Source: Gammaproteobacteria bacterium
Lineage (GTDB): Bacteria > Pseudomonadota > Gammaproteobacteria > JAJPIJ01
Assembly: GCA_021324815.1 (NCBI GenBank)
Contig: JAJPIJ010000041.1
Location: 1 to 34,374, forward strand
Direction: 5' to 3'
Length of the DNA: 34,374 bases
Shown: positions 18,464 to 27,310 of the stretch, piece after piece
Layout of the letters: every line of letters starts with the position of its first letter
Numbering within the stretch: the first letter of the stretch is position 1
Translations under genes and position numbers: made by a program
The notes under the pieces: model-generated
What the model was told of the DNA's origin: nothing
The model's database searches: none
Seen by the model: the letters and a program-made list of their open reading frames with translations, nothing else

Positions 18464-20251
18464 ATGCTCGCGCAGATCGCCATCCTGCTCGCGGCCGCCG
18501 TCCTCGTCGTGCCGCTGTTCAGAAAGCTCAGGCTCGGCGCGGTGCTGGGTTATCTGGCCGCGGGCGTCCTGATCGGGCCGTGGTGCCTGCGCCTCATCAC
18601 CGACGTCGACAGCATCCTGCATTTCTCCGAGTTCGGCGTGGTGCTGCTGCTGTTCATCATCGGTCTGGAGCTGCAGCCCTCGCGGCTGTGGGTGTTGCGG
18701 CGGCCGGTGTTCGGCCTGGGATCGGCGCAACTGCTGCTGACCGCCGCCATCATCGGCGCGCTGGCGCTGCCGACCGGCCAGCACTGGCGGGCCGGCGTCG
18801 TGATCGGGCTGGGTCTGGCCATGTCCTCCACCGCGTTCATCCTGCAGACGCTGGCGGAGCGCGATGAACTGACCACGCGGCACGGCCGCGAGGCCTTCGC
18901 CATCCTGCTGTTTCAGGACCTGGCGGTGATCCCGCTGCTGGCGCTGCTGCCCTTGCTTGCGCCCGGCGGCGGCGCCGGAATCAGCGGCGGGTGGCTCAAG
19001 GCCGGCGGCGCCGTCGCGGCCATCGTCGTCATGCTGATTATCGGCCGGCAGGTGCTGCGCGGGCTGTTCCGGGGGGTCGCCCAGTTCGGCAACCGCGAAC
19101 TGTTCACGGCGGCGGCGCTGCTGGTGGTGATCGGCACGGCGCTGATCATGAACCGGATCGGCCTGTCCATGTCGCTGGGGGCGTTTCTCGCCGGTGTGCT
19201 CTTGGCGGACTCCGAGTTCCGTCACGAGATCGAGGCCGACCTCGAACCCTTCAAGGGCCTGCTGCTGGGATTGTTCTTCATCGCCATCGGCATGTCGGTC
19301 AACCTGGGGCTGATCCGGGAGCGGCCGCTGTGGCTTGTCGGCGTCGCCGCGGCGATGCTGCTCATCAAGTTTGCGGTGTTGTACGCCGTCAGCCGCCGCG
19401 CGGGCGGCGATCACGCCGCGGCCCGCCATCTGGCGGTGGCGCTGGCCCCGGGCGGCGAGTTCGCCTTCGTGCTGTTCCAACTGGCGGGCGGCAGCGGGAT
19501 CATCGACGCCGGGCTGGAGCAGTCGCTGATCGTGGCGGTCACGCTGTCCATGATGCTGGCACCGCTGCTCTACGTCATTCAGGACCGCTGGCTGGAACCG
19601 TGGCTCAAGCAGGCCGCCGAGCCGGAATACGATCGCATTGACGAGCCGGGCAACCCGGTGGTCATCGCCGGCTTCGGCCGCTTCGGCCAGATCACGGCCC
19701 GCATCCTGCGCATGCGCGGCATACCCTTCACCGCGCTCGAGATCAGCCCGACCCAGGTCGACTTCGTGCGCAAGTTCGGCAGCAAGATTTACTACGGCGA
19801 CGCCTCGCGGCTGGAGCTGCTGCGGGCGGCGAAGGTGGAGCAGGCGAAACTCTTTCTGCTCGCCATCGACAACGTCGAGAGCTCGCTCAAGGTGGCGGAG
19901 GTGATGCGCCGCCATTTTCCGCAGGTGCCCATCTACGCGCGGGCGCGCAACCGGTTTCACTGCTACAAGCTCATGGATCTCGATGTCGCCATCCTTTACC
20001 GCGACACCTATCTCTCCAGCCTGGAGATGGCGCGCGCGGTGCTGCAGGGGCTGGGCATTGCAGAGGCGGAGGCCCGCCGGACGGTGGCGATGTTCCGCGA
20101 GTACGACGAGGCGCTGCTGCTGCGTCAGCACGCGATCTACCAGGACGAGACGGCGTTGATCCAGAGCGTCAGGCAGGCGGCGGAGGAATTGAAAAGCCTG
20201 TTTGAATCCGACCCCCGCACCCCGGCGGACGGGACCGGTCCCCGCCCTTGA
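18464..20251 (+). CDS. Monovalent cation:proton antiporter, CPA2 family (KefB/KefC type)
   Basis: The 595-residue protein has an Na+/H+ exchanger membrane domain of about twelve spans (residues 1-380) and a C-terminal TrkA-N domain. The membrane part has the conserved FQDLAVIPLLA (Q151, D152) and GLELQPSRLWVLRR. The nucleotide-binding motif is VVIAGFGRFGQITARIL (GxGxxG at 403-408), followed by GDASRLELLRAA, as in glutathione-gated KefB and KefC. No gene for a KefF or KefG ancillary protein is adjacent, so glutathione gating is unproven. ATG at 18464 was chosen; TTG at 18446 overlaps the pirin stop. The stop codon lies inside the hsp20 promoter. Confidence 0.93.
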   Translation: MLAQIAILLAAAVLVVPLFRKLRLGAVLGYLAAGVLIGPWCLRLITDVDSILHFSEFGVVLLLFIIGLELQPSRLWVLRRPVFGLGSAQLLLTAAIIGALALPTGQHWRAGVVIGLGLAMSSTAFILQTLAERDELTTRHGREAFAILLFQDLAVIPLLALLPLLAPGGGAGISGGWLKAGGAVAAIVVMLIIGRQVLRGLFRGVAQFGNRELFTAAALLVVIGTALIMNRIGLSMSLGAFLAGVLLADSEFRHEIEADLEPFKGLLLGLFFIAIGMSVNLGLIRERPLWLVGVAAAMLLIKFAVLYAVSRRAGGDHAAARHLAVALAPGGEFAFVLFQLAGGSGIIDAGLEQSLIVAVTLSMMLAPLLYVIQDRWLEPWLKQAAEPEYDRIDEPGNPVVIAGFGRFGQITARILRMRGIPFTALEISPTQVDFVRKFGSKIYYGDASRLELLRAAKVEQAKLFLLAIDNVESSLKVAEVMRRHFPQVPIYARARNRFHCYKLMDLDVAILYRDTYLSSLEMARAVLQGLGIAEAEARRTVAMFREYDEALLLRQHAIYQDETALIQSVRQAAEELKSLFESDPRTPADGTGPRP

Positions 20252-20275
20252 AAATCCGGTCTCCCGCCCCATCTA
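20247..20275 (+). promoter_or_regulatory. Sigma-32 (heat-shock) promoter for hsp20
   Basis: CTTGAAA at 20247-20253 and CCCCATCTA at 20267-20275 are separated by 13 bases. Both match the E. coli RpoH consensus (CCCTTGAA, 13-17 bases, CCCCATNTA) almost perfectly; the extended -35 element CCGCCCTTGAA also fits. A transcript start near 20282 is expected, giving a leader of about 50 nt. The -35 box overlaps the antiporter stop codon. Confidence 0.88.
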
Positions 20276-20318
20276 TTCCTCCATCAGGGCATGATGGGCA
20301 TGCCCGGCAACGATTTTT

Positions 20319-20329
20319 ATGGAGGTGAT
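20319..20329 (+). promoter_or_regulatory. Very strong Shine-Dalgarno sequence of hsp20, possibly masked
   Basis: GGAGGTGAT at 20321-20329 is a nine-base match to the 16S anti-Shine-Dalgarno, with GGAGG seven bases before the ATG. Bases 20319-20325 (ATGGAGG) are perfectly complementary to CCTCCAT at 20278-20284, with a GC-rich hairpin-forming stretch between them. That could form a temperature-sensitive lock, if transcription begins early enough to include 20278. Confidence 0.6.
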
Positions 20330-20332
20330 ATT

Positions 20333-20779
20333 ATGACGCTGGTTCGTTATCAGCCGTTGAGCATATTCAACCAGTTGCATCAGGAACTGAACCGCCTGTT
20401 CGACACCGACGGCGAGTTGACCGTGGGCGGCGCTGCCACGCTGATGCCCTCGCAATGGGCGCCGGCGGTGGACATCAAGGAGGAGCCGGAGCGGTACGTG
20501 ATCTATGCCGACCTGCCCGGCGTGGCCATGAAGGACGTGGACATCACCCTGGAGAAGGGCGTCCTGTCCATCAAGGGCGAGCGCAACATCGAGAGCAAGG
20601 AGGAAAATGACGGCTTCGTGCGCGTGGAGCGCAGCCGGGGCAGCTTCTACCGGCGCTTCAGCCTGCCGGATTCCGCCGACGCGGATCGGGTGGAGGCCAG
20701 GGGCAGGGACGGCGTGCTGGAGATTGTGATCCCCAAGCGCGAAAAGGAACTGCCGCGCAAGATCGCGATCAAGTCGTAA
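20333..20779 (+). CDS. Hsp20/alpha-crystallin family small heat shock protein
   Basis: This 148-residue chaperone binds unfolding proteins and prevents aggregation. The N-terminus MTLVRYQPLSIFNQLHQELN is the usual helix of proteobacterial class A/IbpA-like proteins. The alpha-crystallin domain (about 40-140) contains APAVDIKEEPERYVIYADLPG, GVLSIKGERN and YRRFSLPDSAD, and it ends with the VLEIVIPK tail motif. The start at 20333 is fixed by the strong ribosome binding site. Expression should rise on heat shock from the promoter at 20247-20275. A hairpin at 20799-20829 follows the stop. Confidence 0.96.
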   Translation: MTLVRYQPLSIFNQLHQELNRLFDTDGELTVGGAATLMPSQWAPAVDIKEEPERYVIYADLPGVAMKDVDITLEKGVLSIKGERNIESKEENDGFVRVERSRGSFYRRFSLPDSADADRVEARGRDGVLEIVIPKREKELPRKIAIKS

Positions 20780-20798
20780 TTGATCGATACTTGAATCA

Positions 20799-20840
20799 CA
20801 CCCCGGATGGATATGCGCCGTCCGGGGTGCTTGTCTTGGG
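20799..20840 (+). terminator. Terminator-like hairpin after hsp20
   Basis: A 9 bp stem (CACCCCGGA at 20799-20807, TCCGGGGTG at 20821-20829) with a 13-base loop is followed by CTTGTCTTG. The T tract is weak, so termination would be partial, or the hairpin protects the mRNA end. Confidence 0.55.
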
Positions 20841-20913
20841 AAGGCGGCGCCTTTGCCGGGGCCGGGACGCCGGCGCATCCGCACGACGAACGCAATACGA
20901 GGATGGTAAAAAA

Positions 20914-22296
20914 ATGAACTTCCGGCAACATGTCTTGAGCCCCGCCGTGCTGGCGCTGGCGGCGCTGCTGTCCGCGGATCCGGCGCAGGTGTCCATCGCC
21001 GCCGCCCCGCCGCCGGCGGTGGGCACGGAACCCATGCCCAGCCTGGCGCCGATGATCGAGCGGGTGACACCCGCCGTGGTCAACATCGCCACCGAGGGTC
21101 ACGTCGAAATCGAGCTCAATCCCCTGTTCAATGATCCGTTCTTCCGCCGCTTTTTCAACATCCCCGACCGTCCGCTCCAGCGCAAGACCCAGTCGCTGGG
21201 TTCCGGCGTCATCATCGACGCCCAGCGGGGACTCGTGGTGACCAACAATCACGTCATCGCCAACGCCGACCAGATCCGGGTCAAGCTGCGCGACGGCCGC
21301 GTGCTGGAGGCGAAGATGGTCGGCACCGATCCGGAAACCGACGTCGCCGTCATCAAGATTCCCGCGAAGGATCTGACCGCGCTGCCCATCGCGGACTCCG
21401 ACAAATTGCGCGTCGGTGATTTCGTCGTGGCCATCGGCAATCCCTTTGGATTGGGGCAGACGGTGACCTCCGGCATCATCAGCGCGCTGGCGCGCAGCGG
21501 TCTCGGCATCGGCGAATACGAGGACTACATCCAGACCGACGCCTCCATCAACCCGGGCAACTCCGGCGGCGCGCTGGTCAACCTGCGCGGCGAGCTGGTC
21601 GGCATCAACACCGCCATTTTCTCGCAATCCGGCGGCAACATCGGCATCGGATTCGCCATCCCCGCCAACATCGTCCGCCAGGTGGTGGAACAGCTGGCAC
21701 AGTACGGCCGGGTGAAGCGCGGCATGCTCGGCGTGCAGCTGCAGGATTTGAACGCCGATCTGGCGCAGGCCTTCGGCATCGGCGACACCAAGGCCGCGGT
21801 GGTGGTCGCGGTGGAGGCCGGCTCGCCGGCGGAGAAGGCGGGCCTGCAGCCGGGGGATGTGGTGATCGACGTCAACGGCAAGCACGTCGATTCCGCCACC
21901 GAGGCCCGCAACCAATTCGGCCTGCTGCCGGCCGGGGAAAAGATCAGGCTCGACATCCTGCGCAACGGCAAGCCCCAGCAAATCAACGCCGAGCTGACCG
22001 AGCGCAGCGAACAGTCGGAGGGCGTCCGGGACGAGCGGCTGGCCGGCGCCACCGTGGGTGACATCGACAGCGATTCGCCGCTCTACGGCAAGGTCGAGGG
22101 CGTATTGATCGTCGACGTGGAGCGCAACAGCCGCGCCTGGCGCAACGGCCTGCGCGCCGGCGACGTCATCACCTCGGTGAATCGCCGGCCGGTGACCAGC
22201 GTGAAGGAACTGCTGGCCGCGGTGGGTCCCGGCAAGAAACAACTGGTGGTGGGCATCCGTCGCGGCAACAGCGCCGCCTTGTTCGTTCTGAAATAA
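20914..22296 (+). CDS. Do-family periplasmic serine protease (DegP/DegQ/MucD-like)
   Basis: The 460-residue protein is a trypsin-fold protease with two PDZ domains for quality control of envelope proteins. A signal sequence covers about residues 1-31 (VLALAALLSADPAQVSIAAA). The catalytic triad is H113 (TNNHVIA), D143 (ETDVAVIK) and S217 (NPGNSGGAL). PDZ1 begins near 270 (GMLGVQLQDL) and PDZ2 near 380 (GVLIVDVERNSRAWRNGL). The start ATG at 20914 follows a purine-rich stretch. An earlier ATG at 20903 is out of frame. It lies downstream of hsp20, so this is a stress-response pair, but it has no visible sigma-32 box of its own. Confidence 0.95.
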   Translation: MNFRQHVLSPAVLALAALLSADPAQVSIAAAPPPAVGTEPMPSLAPMIERVTPAVVNIATEGHVEIELNPLFNDPFFRRFFNIPDRPLQRKTQSLGSGVIIDAQRGLVVTNNHVIANADQIRVKLRDGRVLEAKMVGTDPETDVAVIKIPAKDLTALPIADSDKLRVGDFVVAIGNPFGLGQTVTSGIISALARSGLGIGEYEDYIQTDASINPGNSGGALVNLRGELVGINTAIFSQSGGNIGIGFAIPANIVRQVVEQLAQYGRVKRGMLGVQLQDLNADLAQAFGIGDTKAAVVVAVEAGSPAEKAGLQPGDVVIDVNGKHVDSATEARNQFGLLPAGEKIRLDILRNGKPQQINAELTERSEQSEGVRDERLAGATVGDIDSDSPLYGKVEGVLIVDVERNSRAWRNGLRAGDVITSVNRRPVTSVKELLAAVGPGKKQLVVGIRRGNSAALFVLK

Positions 22297-22302
22297 CAGT
22301 TG

Positions 22303-23169
22303 TTACAGGGAACTGGCGGCGGCGGTATTGCCCGACCGATACCGCGTCGTGCGCACCTGGCGGGTGGTGCTCAACTGCAGCTGCTTGAGCAGGGCCAGGT
22401 TGACGTAATTGATGTCCGGCTCGATCCCGGACACCCGCTTGAAGGGATGCTCCGGTTCGCCGAGGTGGTTGACGACCAGCGCCGCGCCGGGAAACGGCTG
22501 ATGGCGGGTGAAGTAATGGGTGGTGATGATGGTGCGGATGTGCGCGCTTGTGGCCGCCTTCAAGCCGTTGACGGTGTCCTCGAAGGCGATGCAGGCGCTG
22601 GGCGGCAGCTCCAACTTGTTCAACACATGATGATACACCGCGGCCGACGGTTTCTTTTCCTCCACCACGTCGCAACTCGCCACCACGCTGAACCACGCCT
22701 GCCAGTCCGCGCCAAGGTTCATCTCCAGCAGCGTCTTGACGTTGACGTAGGCCGTGCTGGTGGCGATGGCCAGATGAATTTTTTGTTCGCGCGCCTCGTT
22801 GAGCAGGCGCCGCACGCCGGTGCGCAGGGGGATGTGGCCGGCGCGCAGCATGCGGCCGTAGTGGATGCTTTTGGCGCGATGCACCTCGGCGGCGAATTCC
22901 GGCAGCGTGGAACGATCATGATGCACGCCGGTGCGGGCGGCGTAGTGAAGTATGCGCTCGCGGCCGCCGGAGATCGCGAGGAGTCCGGCGTACAGATCGG
23001 GCGTCCATTCCCAGTCCAGTCCGAAGTCGTTGAACGCTTCGTTGAAGGCCTGCCGGTGGAATTCCTCGGTGTCGGCCAGCGTGCCGTCGACGTCGAAGAT
23101 CAATGCCCGCAGGTCCGGCGTGTGCGGAAATTCCCAGCTGGGAGCGGGGGAGTGTTCGTTAAAGCTCAT
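22303..23169 (-). CDS. HAD-superfamily hydrolase, CbbY-like
   Basis: The 288-residue protein is a HAD phosphatase of subfamily IA. Motif I is LIFDVDGTLADTE with the nucleophile D26 and the acid D28; IATSTAYVNVK gives motif II, KPSAAVYHHVL motif III, and CIAFEDTVNGLKAA motif IV. The length and sequence resemble the CbbY group, which acts on sugar bisphosphates such as xylulose-1,5-bisphosphate in autotrophs. No Calvin-cycle genes are in the window, so the substrate is open. The C-terminal 50 residues are divergent. It converges on the Do-protease gene with six bases between the stop codons. Confidence 0.88.
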   Translation of the reverse strand: MSFNEHSPAPSWEFPHTPDLRALIFDVDGTLADTEEFHRQAFNEAFNDFGLDWEWTPDLYAGLLAISGGRERILHYAARTGVHHDRSTLPEFAAEVHRAKSIHYGRMLRAGHIPLRTGVRRLLNEAREQKIHLAIATSTAYVNVKTLLEMNLGADWQAWFSVVASCDVVEEKKPSAAVYHHVLNKLELPPSACIAFEDTVNGLKAATSAHIRTIITTHYFTRHQPFPGAALVVNHLGEPEHPFKRVSGIEPDINYVNLALLKQLQLSTTRQVRTTRYRSGNTAAASSL

Positions 23170-23220
23170 TGCCAGGAATGTTCCATGCTTCCTTGATTAT
23201 AAACGGTAGCTTCAAAATTC

Positions 23221-24447
23221 TCACTTGCCTTGATCGACCGGCAGCCGGGGAGTCTCCGGCTGCTCCAATTCCACCTGCTCGATGCGGGCGAAGCGGTTGC
23301 TGATCTTCCTTGCCGAGGTGCTGACATCCTGCACATCCTCATTGGCCTGCTTGATATGACGCGCGAGCTGTTCCATTCGTTCCCGGAAGCGATCAAAGTC
23401 CTTGGCCAGTTCCCTTAAGTGTTCCTGAATGATGTGCACCTGTTCGCGGGTGGCGGCGTCCTTGAGCACGGCGCGGGCGGTGTTGAGCACGGCCCACAGC
23501 GTGGTCGGCGACACCATCCACACCCGCGCGTTGTGGGCCTCCTCGACCAGATCGAGATGGTGGGATTGAATCTCGGCGAACACCGCCTCGGCGGGAATGA
23601 ACATGACGGCGCCGTCGGCGGTGGTGCCGGGGATGATGTATTTCGCGGCGATGTCCTGAATGTGTTTTCTGACGTCCACTTTGAACTGGCGCTCGGCCGC
23701 CCTGCGCTCGGCCTCCGGCAGCGCGGCCTGCGTGTACTGGCGGTAGGACTCCAGGGGAAACTTGGCGTCGATGGGCACAAGCCCGGTCGGCGCGGGCATG
23801 AACAGCGCGCAGTCCACGCGATTGCCGTTGGGCAGCGTGTACTGCATGGCAAAGCTTTTCTCCGGCAGCAGGTTGCGCACCAGCGCCGCGAGCTGCACCT
23901 CGCCGAAGGCGCCGCGCGCGCGCTTGTCGGAGAGCACCTCCTGCAGACTCACCACGCTGCCGGACAGTTCGGTGATGCGCTTCTGCGCCTCGTCGATGAT
24001 GGCCAGCCGTTTCACCACGTCGGCGAAGGTGGCGGTGGTCTTCTCAAAACCCTCGGAGAGGCGCTTCTCGACCTGGCCGCTGATGTCGAGCAGGCGCTTG
24101 TCGGTGGCCTGCGTCAGCGCGTCCACGCGCCGGCCCAGCTCCTGGGAGTAGCGCAGCAGGGCCTCGGTCACCTGTGTTTGCAGCAGGGTGAGCCCGCCCT
24201 GCAATCCGTCGTGCAGGGTCTTGCTGGTCTGCAAATGGCCGTCGGCGAGCCGCTGGCCGACGGTCTCCTTCAACGACTCCAGGCGCTCTCCGGTCTGCGT
24301 CAGGCGGCGGTTCAACTCCTCCAGCCGGGTGTCGAGCCGCCACAGCAATTCGCGCTGCCGTCCGCCCGTAAGCATGGCCACCAGCAGCCACAGTGACGCG
24401 GCCAGCAGGACGAGTAAAATGAGATCATGTAACCACGGGGCCAGCAT
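23221..24447 (-). CDS. rmuC: DNA recombination protein RmuC
   Basis: RmuC limits inversions at short inverted repeats and has a predicted nuclease-like core. The 408-residue protein begins with one membrane-spanning helix (LILLVLLAASLWLLVAML, about 9-26), followed by a long coiled coil (about 30-170) and the conserved core: RARGAFGEVQLAALVRNLLP, VDCALFMPAPTGLVPIDAKF and GAVMFIPAEAVFAEI. A second helical region with REQVHIIQEHLRELAKDFDR ends the protein. It is divergent from the radical SAM gene. The HAD-hydrolase gene follows on the same strand after 51 bases. Confidence 0.95.
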   Translation of the reverse strand: MLAPWLHDLILLVLLAASLWLLVAMLTGGRQRELLWRLDTRLEELNRRLTQTGERLESLKETVGQRLADGHLQTSKTLHDGLQGGLTLLQTQVTEALLRYSQELGRRVDALTQATDKRLLDISGQVEKRLSEGFEKTTATFADVVKRLAIIDEAQKRITELSGSVVSLQEVLSDKRARGAFGEVQLAALVRNLLPEKSFAMQYTLPNGNRVDCALFMPAPTGLVPIDAKFPLESYRQYTQAALPEAERRAAERQFKVDVRKHIQDIAAKYIIPGTTADGAVMFIPAEAVFAEIQSHHLDLVEEAHNARVWMVSPTTLWAVLNTARAVLKDAATREQVHIIQEHLRELAKDFDRFRERMEQLARHIKQANEDVQDVSTSARKISNRFARIEQVELEQPETPRLPVDQGK

Positions 24448-24510
24448 GTGAGGACCATCATACCCGGTTGGCGGGCGAAGATGATCCCCTATTGAGGAGG
24501 CGGCACGGCG

Positions 24511-25578
24511 ATGAAGGTCATTCCCATCCCCAAAGGTCGCGGGGCGGGATCACAGCCCGATCCGCGTTATCTCTCCACGTCGCGCGAGGCCTTTGATGAC
24601 GGCTGGGGCACGGCTGATGAACCCCTGCCGCCGCTGCCGACCACGGTCACCGAGGAGCGGGCCCGGAGCATCCTGAGCCACAACGACTCGCCGGACATCC
24701 CGTTTAATTCCAGCATCAATCCCTACCGCGGCTGCGAGCACGGCTGCATCTATTGCTACGCCCGCCCGACGCATGCCTATCTTGACCTCTCGCCGGGCCT
24801 GGATTTTGAGACGAAGCTGTTTGCCAAAAGCAACGCCGCCGAATCGCTGCGCCGGGAGCTCGCCAGGCCCGGCTATCGCGCCGGCGTCATCGCCCTGGGC
24901 GCGAATACGGATCCCTACCAGCCGATTGAACGCAAACACAAAATCACCCGCTCCATCATCGAGGTGCTGTCCGAATGCAATCATCCGTTCACGATAGTCA
25001 CCAAATCGGCGCTGGTGGAGCGCGACATCGATCTGCTGGCGCCGATGGCCGGGCGTGGGCTGGTGGAGGTGTACGTCAGCGTCACGACGCTGGACCGGAC
25101 GCTCGCGCGCCGCATGGAGCCGCGCGCAGCGGCACCGCAGCGGCGTATCGATACGCTCCGTACGTTGAGCGCCGCCGGCATCCCCGCCGGCGTCATGTTC
25201 GCGCCGGTGATCCCGGCGTTGAACGATCAGGACATGGAAAAGGTGCTGGAGGCCGCGCGCGACGCCGGGGCGCGGCACGCGGGCTACGTCGTGGTGCGGC
25301 TGCCGCACGAGATCAAGGACTTGTTCAAGGAATGGCTGCGCCGGCACTATCCGCTGCGCGCGGAACACGTGGTGAACGTCATCCGCGACCTGCGCGGCGG
25401 GCGCGAGAACGATCCGCGCTTCGGCTCGCGCATGCGCGGCGAAGGCCATTTTGCGGAACTCATCGCGCAGCGCTTCGCGGCGGCCTGCCGGCGGCTCGGC
25501 CTGAACCGCCCGGGAAGGGGATTGGACGCCGCCCGGTTCCAGCCGCCGGGGCTGCACGGCCAGCTCAGCCTGCTCTGA
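24511..25578 (+). CDS. Radical SAM protein, PA0069 family (SplB-like)
   Basis: The 355-residue protein has the radical SAM cluster motif CEHGCIYC (C75, C79, C82) in INPYRGCEHGCIYCYARP, with a following TKLFAKSNAAESLRREL and VTKSALVERDIDLLAPM typical of the PA0069 and spore photoproduct lyase-like group. It is not the true SplB. Function is unknown. The ATG at 24511 follows GAGGAGG at suitable spacing. It is divergent from rmuC with 63 bases between. The C-terminus, LGLNRPGRGLDAARFQPPG, is typical of the family. Confidence 0.92.
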   Translation: MKVIPIPKGRGAGSQPDPRYLSTSREAFDDGWGTADEPLPPLPTTVTEERARSILSHNDSPDIPFNSSINPYRGCEHGCIYCYARPTHAYLDLSPGLDFETKLFAKSNAAESLRRELARPGYRAGVIALGANTDPYQPIERKHKITRSIIEVLSECNHPFTIVTKSALVERDIDLLAPMAGRGLVEVYVSVTTLDRTLARRMEPRAAAPQRRIDTLRTLSAAGIPAGVMFAPVIPALNDQDMEKVLEAARDAGARHAGYVVVRLPHEIKDLFKEWLRRHYPLRAEHVVNVIRDLRGGRENDPRFGSRMRGEGHFAELIAQRFAAACRRLGLNRPGRGLDAARFQPPGLHGQLSLL

Positions 25579-25603
25579 ACCGCGGGCTTAGAGCGGGGGG
25601 CAT

Positions 25604-26122
25604 TCAGTTGATGGTCACCTGCTCGGCGGGGGCGGCGGGGGCGGCGGGCATGCTGGCCTCCAGTTCCCAGCCGGCCTTTTGCACGGCGTCGGTGAGCAGG
25701 CGCGTCAGCGCATGCAGCAGCGTGCGGCTCATGTTGAGTTCTATGCCCTGGCCCTGCTCCGGATGCAGGCAGAGAACCGATTGTCCCTGTGTCGTGGTCC
25801 TGGTCTGGATGCGCGAAAGCAGTACCGGCGTCTCGCCGAGCGGGAATTTGGCCTGTTCCTCACGGAAGGTTTGCGAAAACGAGGACTGGCTCAAGGCGCT
25901 CTCGTGCTGGAACGCCAGGATGGCCTGGCGCGCCCGCGCGTCCTGGGCCTGGCTGATTTGGGGATCGCCCTGCAGTAGCTGCGACAGCACCGGCCAGAGC
26001 AGGCGGACGTAACGGCGCGTCAGCCAGAAGCGGAATTCGCTATGATCGCTACTGTTGATGCGCAGCAATACGCGGTCCTCCAGCGGGACGTAGCGGCATT
26101 GAATCTGGTTGAGTTGCGCCAT
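25604..26122 (-). CDS. Hypothetical protein, family not recognised
   Basis: The 172-residue product has no motif that I can name. It starts MAQLNQIQCRYVPLEDRVLL, which looks like strand-forming sequence, followed by RFWLTRRYVRLLWPVLSQLL, probably helical. The C-terminal 20 residues are rich in alanine and proline. It has no signal peptide and no membrane span. Codon use matches the neighbours, so it is likely to be a genuine chromosomal gene. It converges on the radical SAM gene and is divergent from zapE (90 bases between starts). No functional link can be read from this. Confidence 0.78.
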   Translation of the reverse strand: MAQLNQIQCRYVPLEDRVLLRINSSDHSEFRFWLTRRYVRLLWPVLSQLLQGDPQISQAQDARARQAILAFQHESALSQSSFSQTFREEQAKFPLGETPVLLSRIQTRTTTQGQSVLCLHPEQGQGIELNMSRTLLHALTRLLTDAVQKAGWELEASMPAAPAAPAEQVTIN

Positions 26123-26212
26123 CTCGCGTATCGTATGAAAAAAAGACGTTCCCCGTCGTTGACCATCATTTTATAGCATTCGCAGACCCGGACGCAGGCC
26201 TCCCCTGATTGC

Positions 26213-27307
26213 ATGACTCCCTTAGAACGCTATCGGCAGGATTTGCTTCGCAACGGCTTCACCGATGACCCTGTTCAGCGGCGGGTGATCGGACACCTGG
26301 AACAGTTGTATCAATCCCTGTGCGCGCCGCCGGCGGCGCCCCGCCACCGCTGGTGGCACGGTCTCCTGGGGAACACACCGGCTCCGGCCCTGATTTCCGG
26401 ACTTTACCTCTGGGGCGGCGTGGGCAGGGGCAAGACCCATCTGGTCGATCTTTTCCATGACTGCCTGCCGTTCAGGGAGAAGACACGCCTTCATTTCCAC
26501 AGCTTTATGCACCGCATCCACCGCGAGCTGAAATCGCTGAAGAAAATCCACCATCCCCTGCGGCACGTCGCCCGCGGCCTGGCGCGGGAAGCCCGCGTCC
26601 TGTGCCTGGATGAGTTTCACGTCGCCGACATCACCGACGCCATGCTGCTGGGCAACCTGCTGCGGGCCCTGTTCGACCAGGGCGTGACACTGGTGGCGAC
26701 GTCGAACGAAGCGCCCGACCTTTTGTACTGGGGGGGCTTGCAGCGGGAGCGTTTTCTGCCCGCCATCCGTCTCATCAAGACGCACACCCGGGTGGTGCAC
26801 ATGGACAACGACACCGACTACCGCCTGCGGGCGCTGGAGCAGGCGGAGATTTATCACGCGCCGCTGGACGCGGCGGCGGAGGAGAGTCTCCGGCGTGGTT
26901 TTGACAGCGTCGCGCCGGAAGCGGGCGCGGCCGGCGGCGCGGTGGAAATCGAGGGTCGCATGATCCCCACGGTGCTCCATGCCGACGGCGTGGCCTGGTT
27001 TGAATTCGAGGCGCTGTGCGGCGGGCCGCGCTCGGCTGCGGATTACATCGAGATCGCCCGCTGCTTCCAGACCGTCCTGCTCGCCAATGTGCCGCGGATG
27101 GACGACCGTCACAACGACGCGGCGCGCCGCTTCATCCATCTGGTGGATGAGTTCTATGACCATGGCGTCAAGCTGATCATCTCGGCCGCCGCGCAGCCCG
27201 AAACGCTCTACACGGGCGAACGTCTCACAAAGCTGTTCGAGCGCACGAAGAGCCGGCTGGTGGAGATGCAATCCAAGGAATATCTCACCCGCGAGCACTT
27301 ATCATAG
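26213..27307 (+). CDS. zapE: Cell division protein ZapE (AFG1-like ATPase)
   Basis: ZapE is an ATPase that acts on the Z-ring during constriction in E. coli. The 364-residue protein has Walker A GGVGRGKT (68-75) and Walker B LCLDEFHV (D133, E134), and it starts MTPLERYRQDLLRNGF as in the family. HFHSFMHRIHRELKSL and NEAPDLLYWGGLQRERFLPA are the AFG1-type segments. The length is typical. A putative small RNA gene begins about 64 bases after the stop, so the 3' end is tightly bounded. No terminator for zapE itself is seen. Confidence 0.95.
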   Translation: MTPLERYRQDLLRNGFTDDPVQRRVIGHLEQLYQSLCAPPAAPRHRWWHGLLGNTPAPALISGLYLWGGVGRGKTHLVDLFHDCLPFREKTRLHFHSFMHRIHRELKSLKKIHHPLRHVARGLAREARVLCLDEFHVADITDAMLLGNLLRALFDQGVTLVATSNEAPDLLYWGGLQRERFLPAIRLIKTHTRVVHMDNDTDYRLRALEQAEIYHAPLDAAAEESLRRGFDSVAPEAGAAGGAVEIEGRMIPTVLHADGVAWFEFEALCGGPRSAADYIEIARCFQTVLLANVPRMDDRHNDAARRFIHLVDEFYDHGVKLIISAAAQPETLYTGERLTKLFERTKSRLVEMQSKEYLTREHLS

Positions 27308-27310
27308 ATT

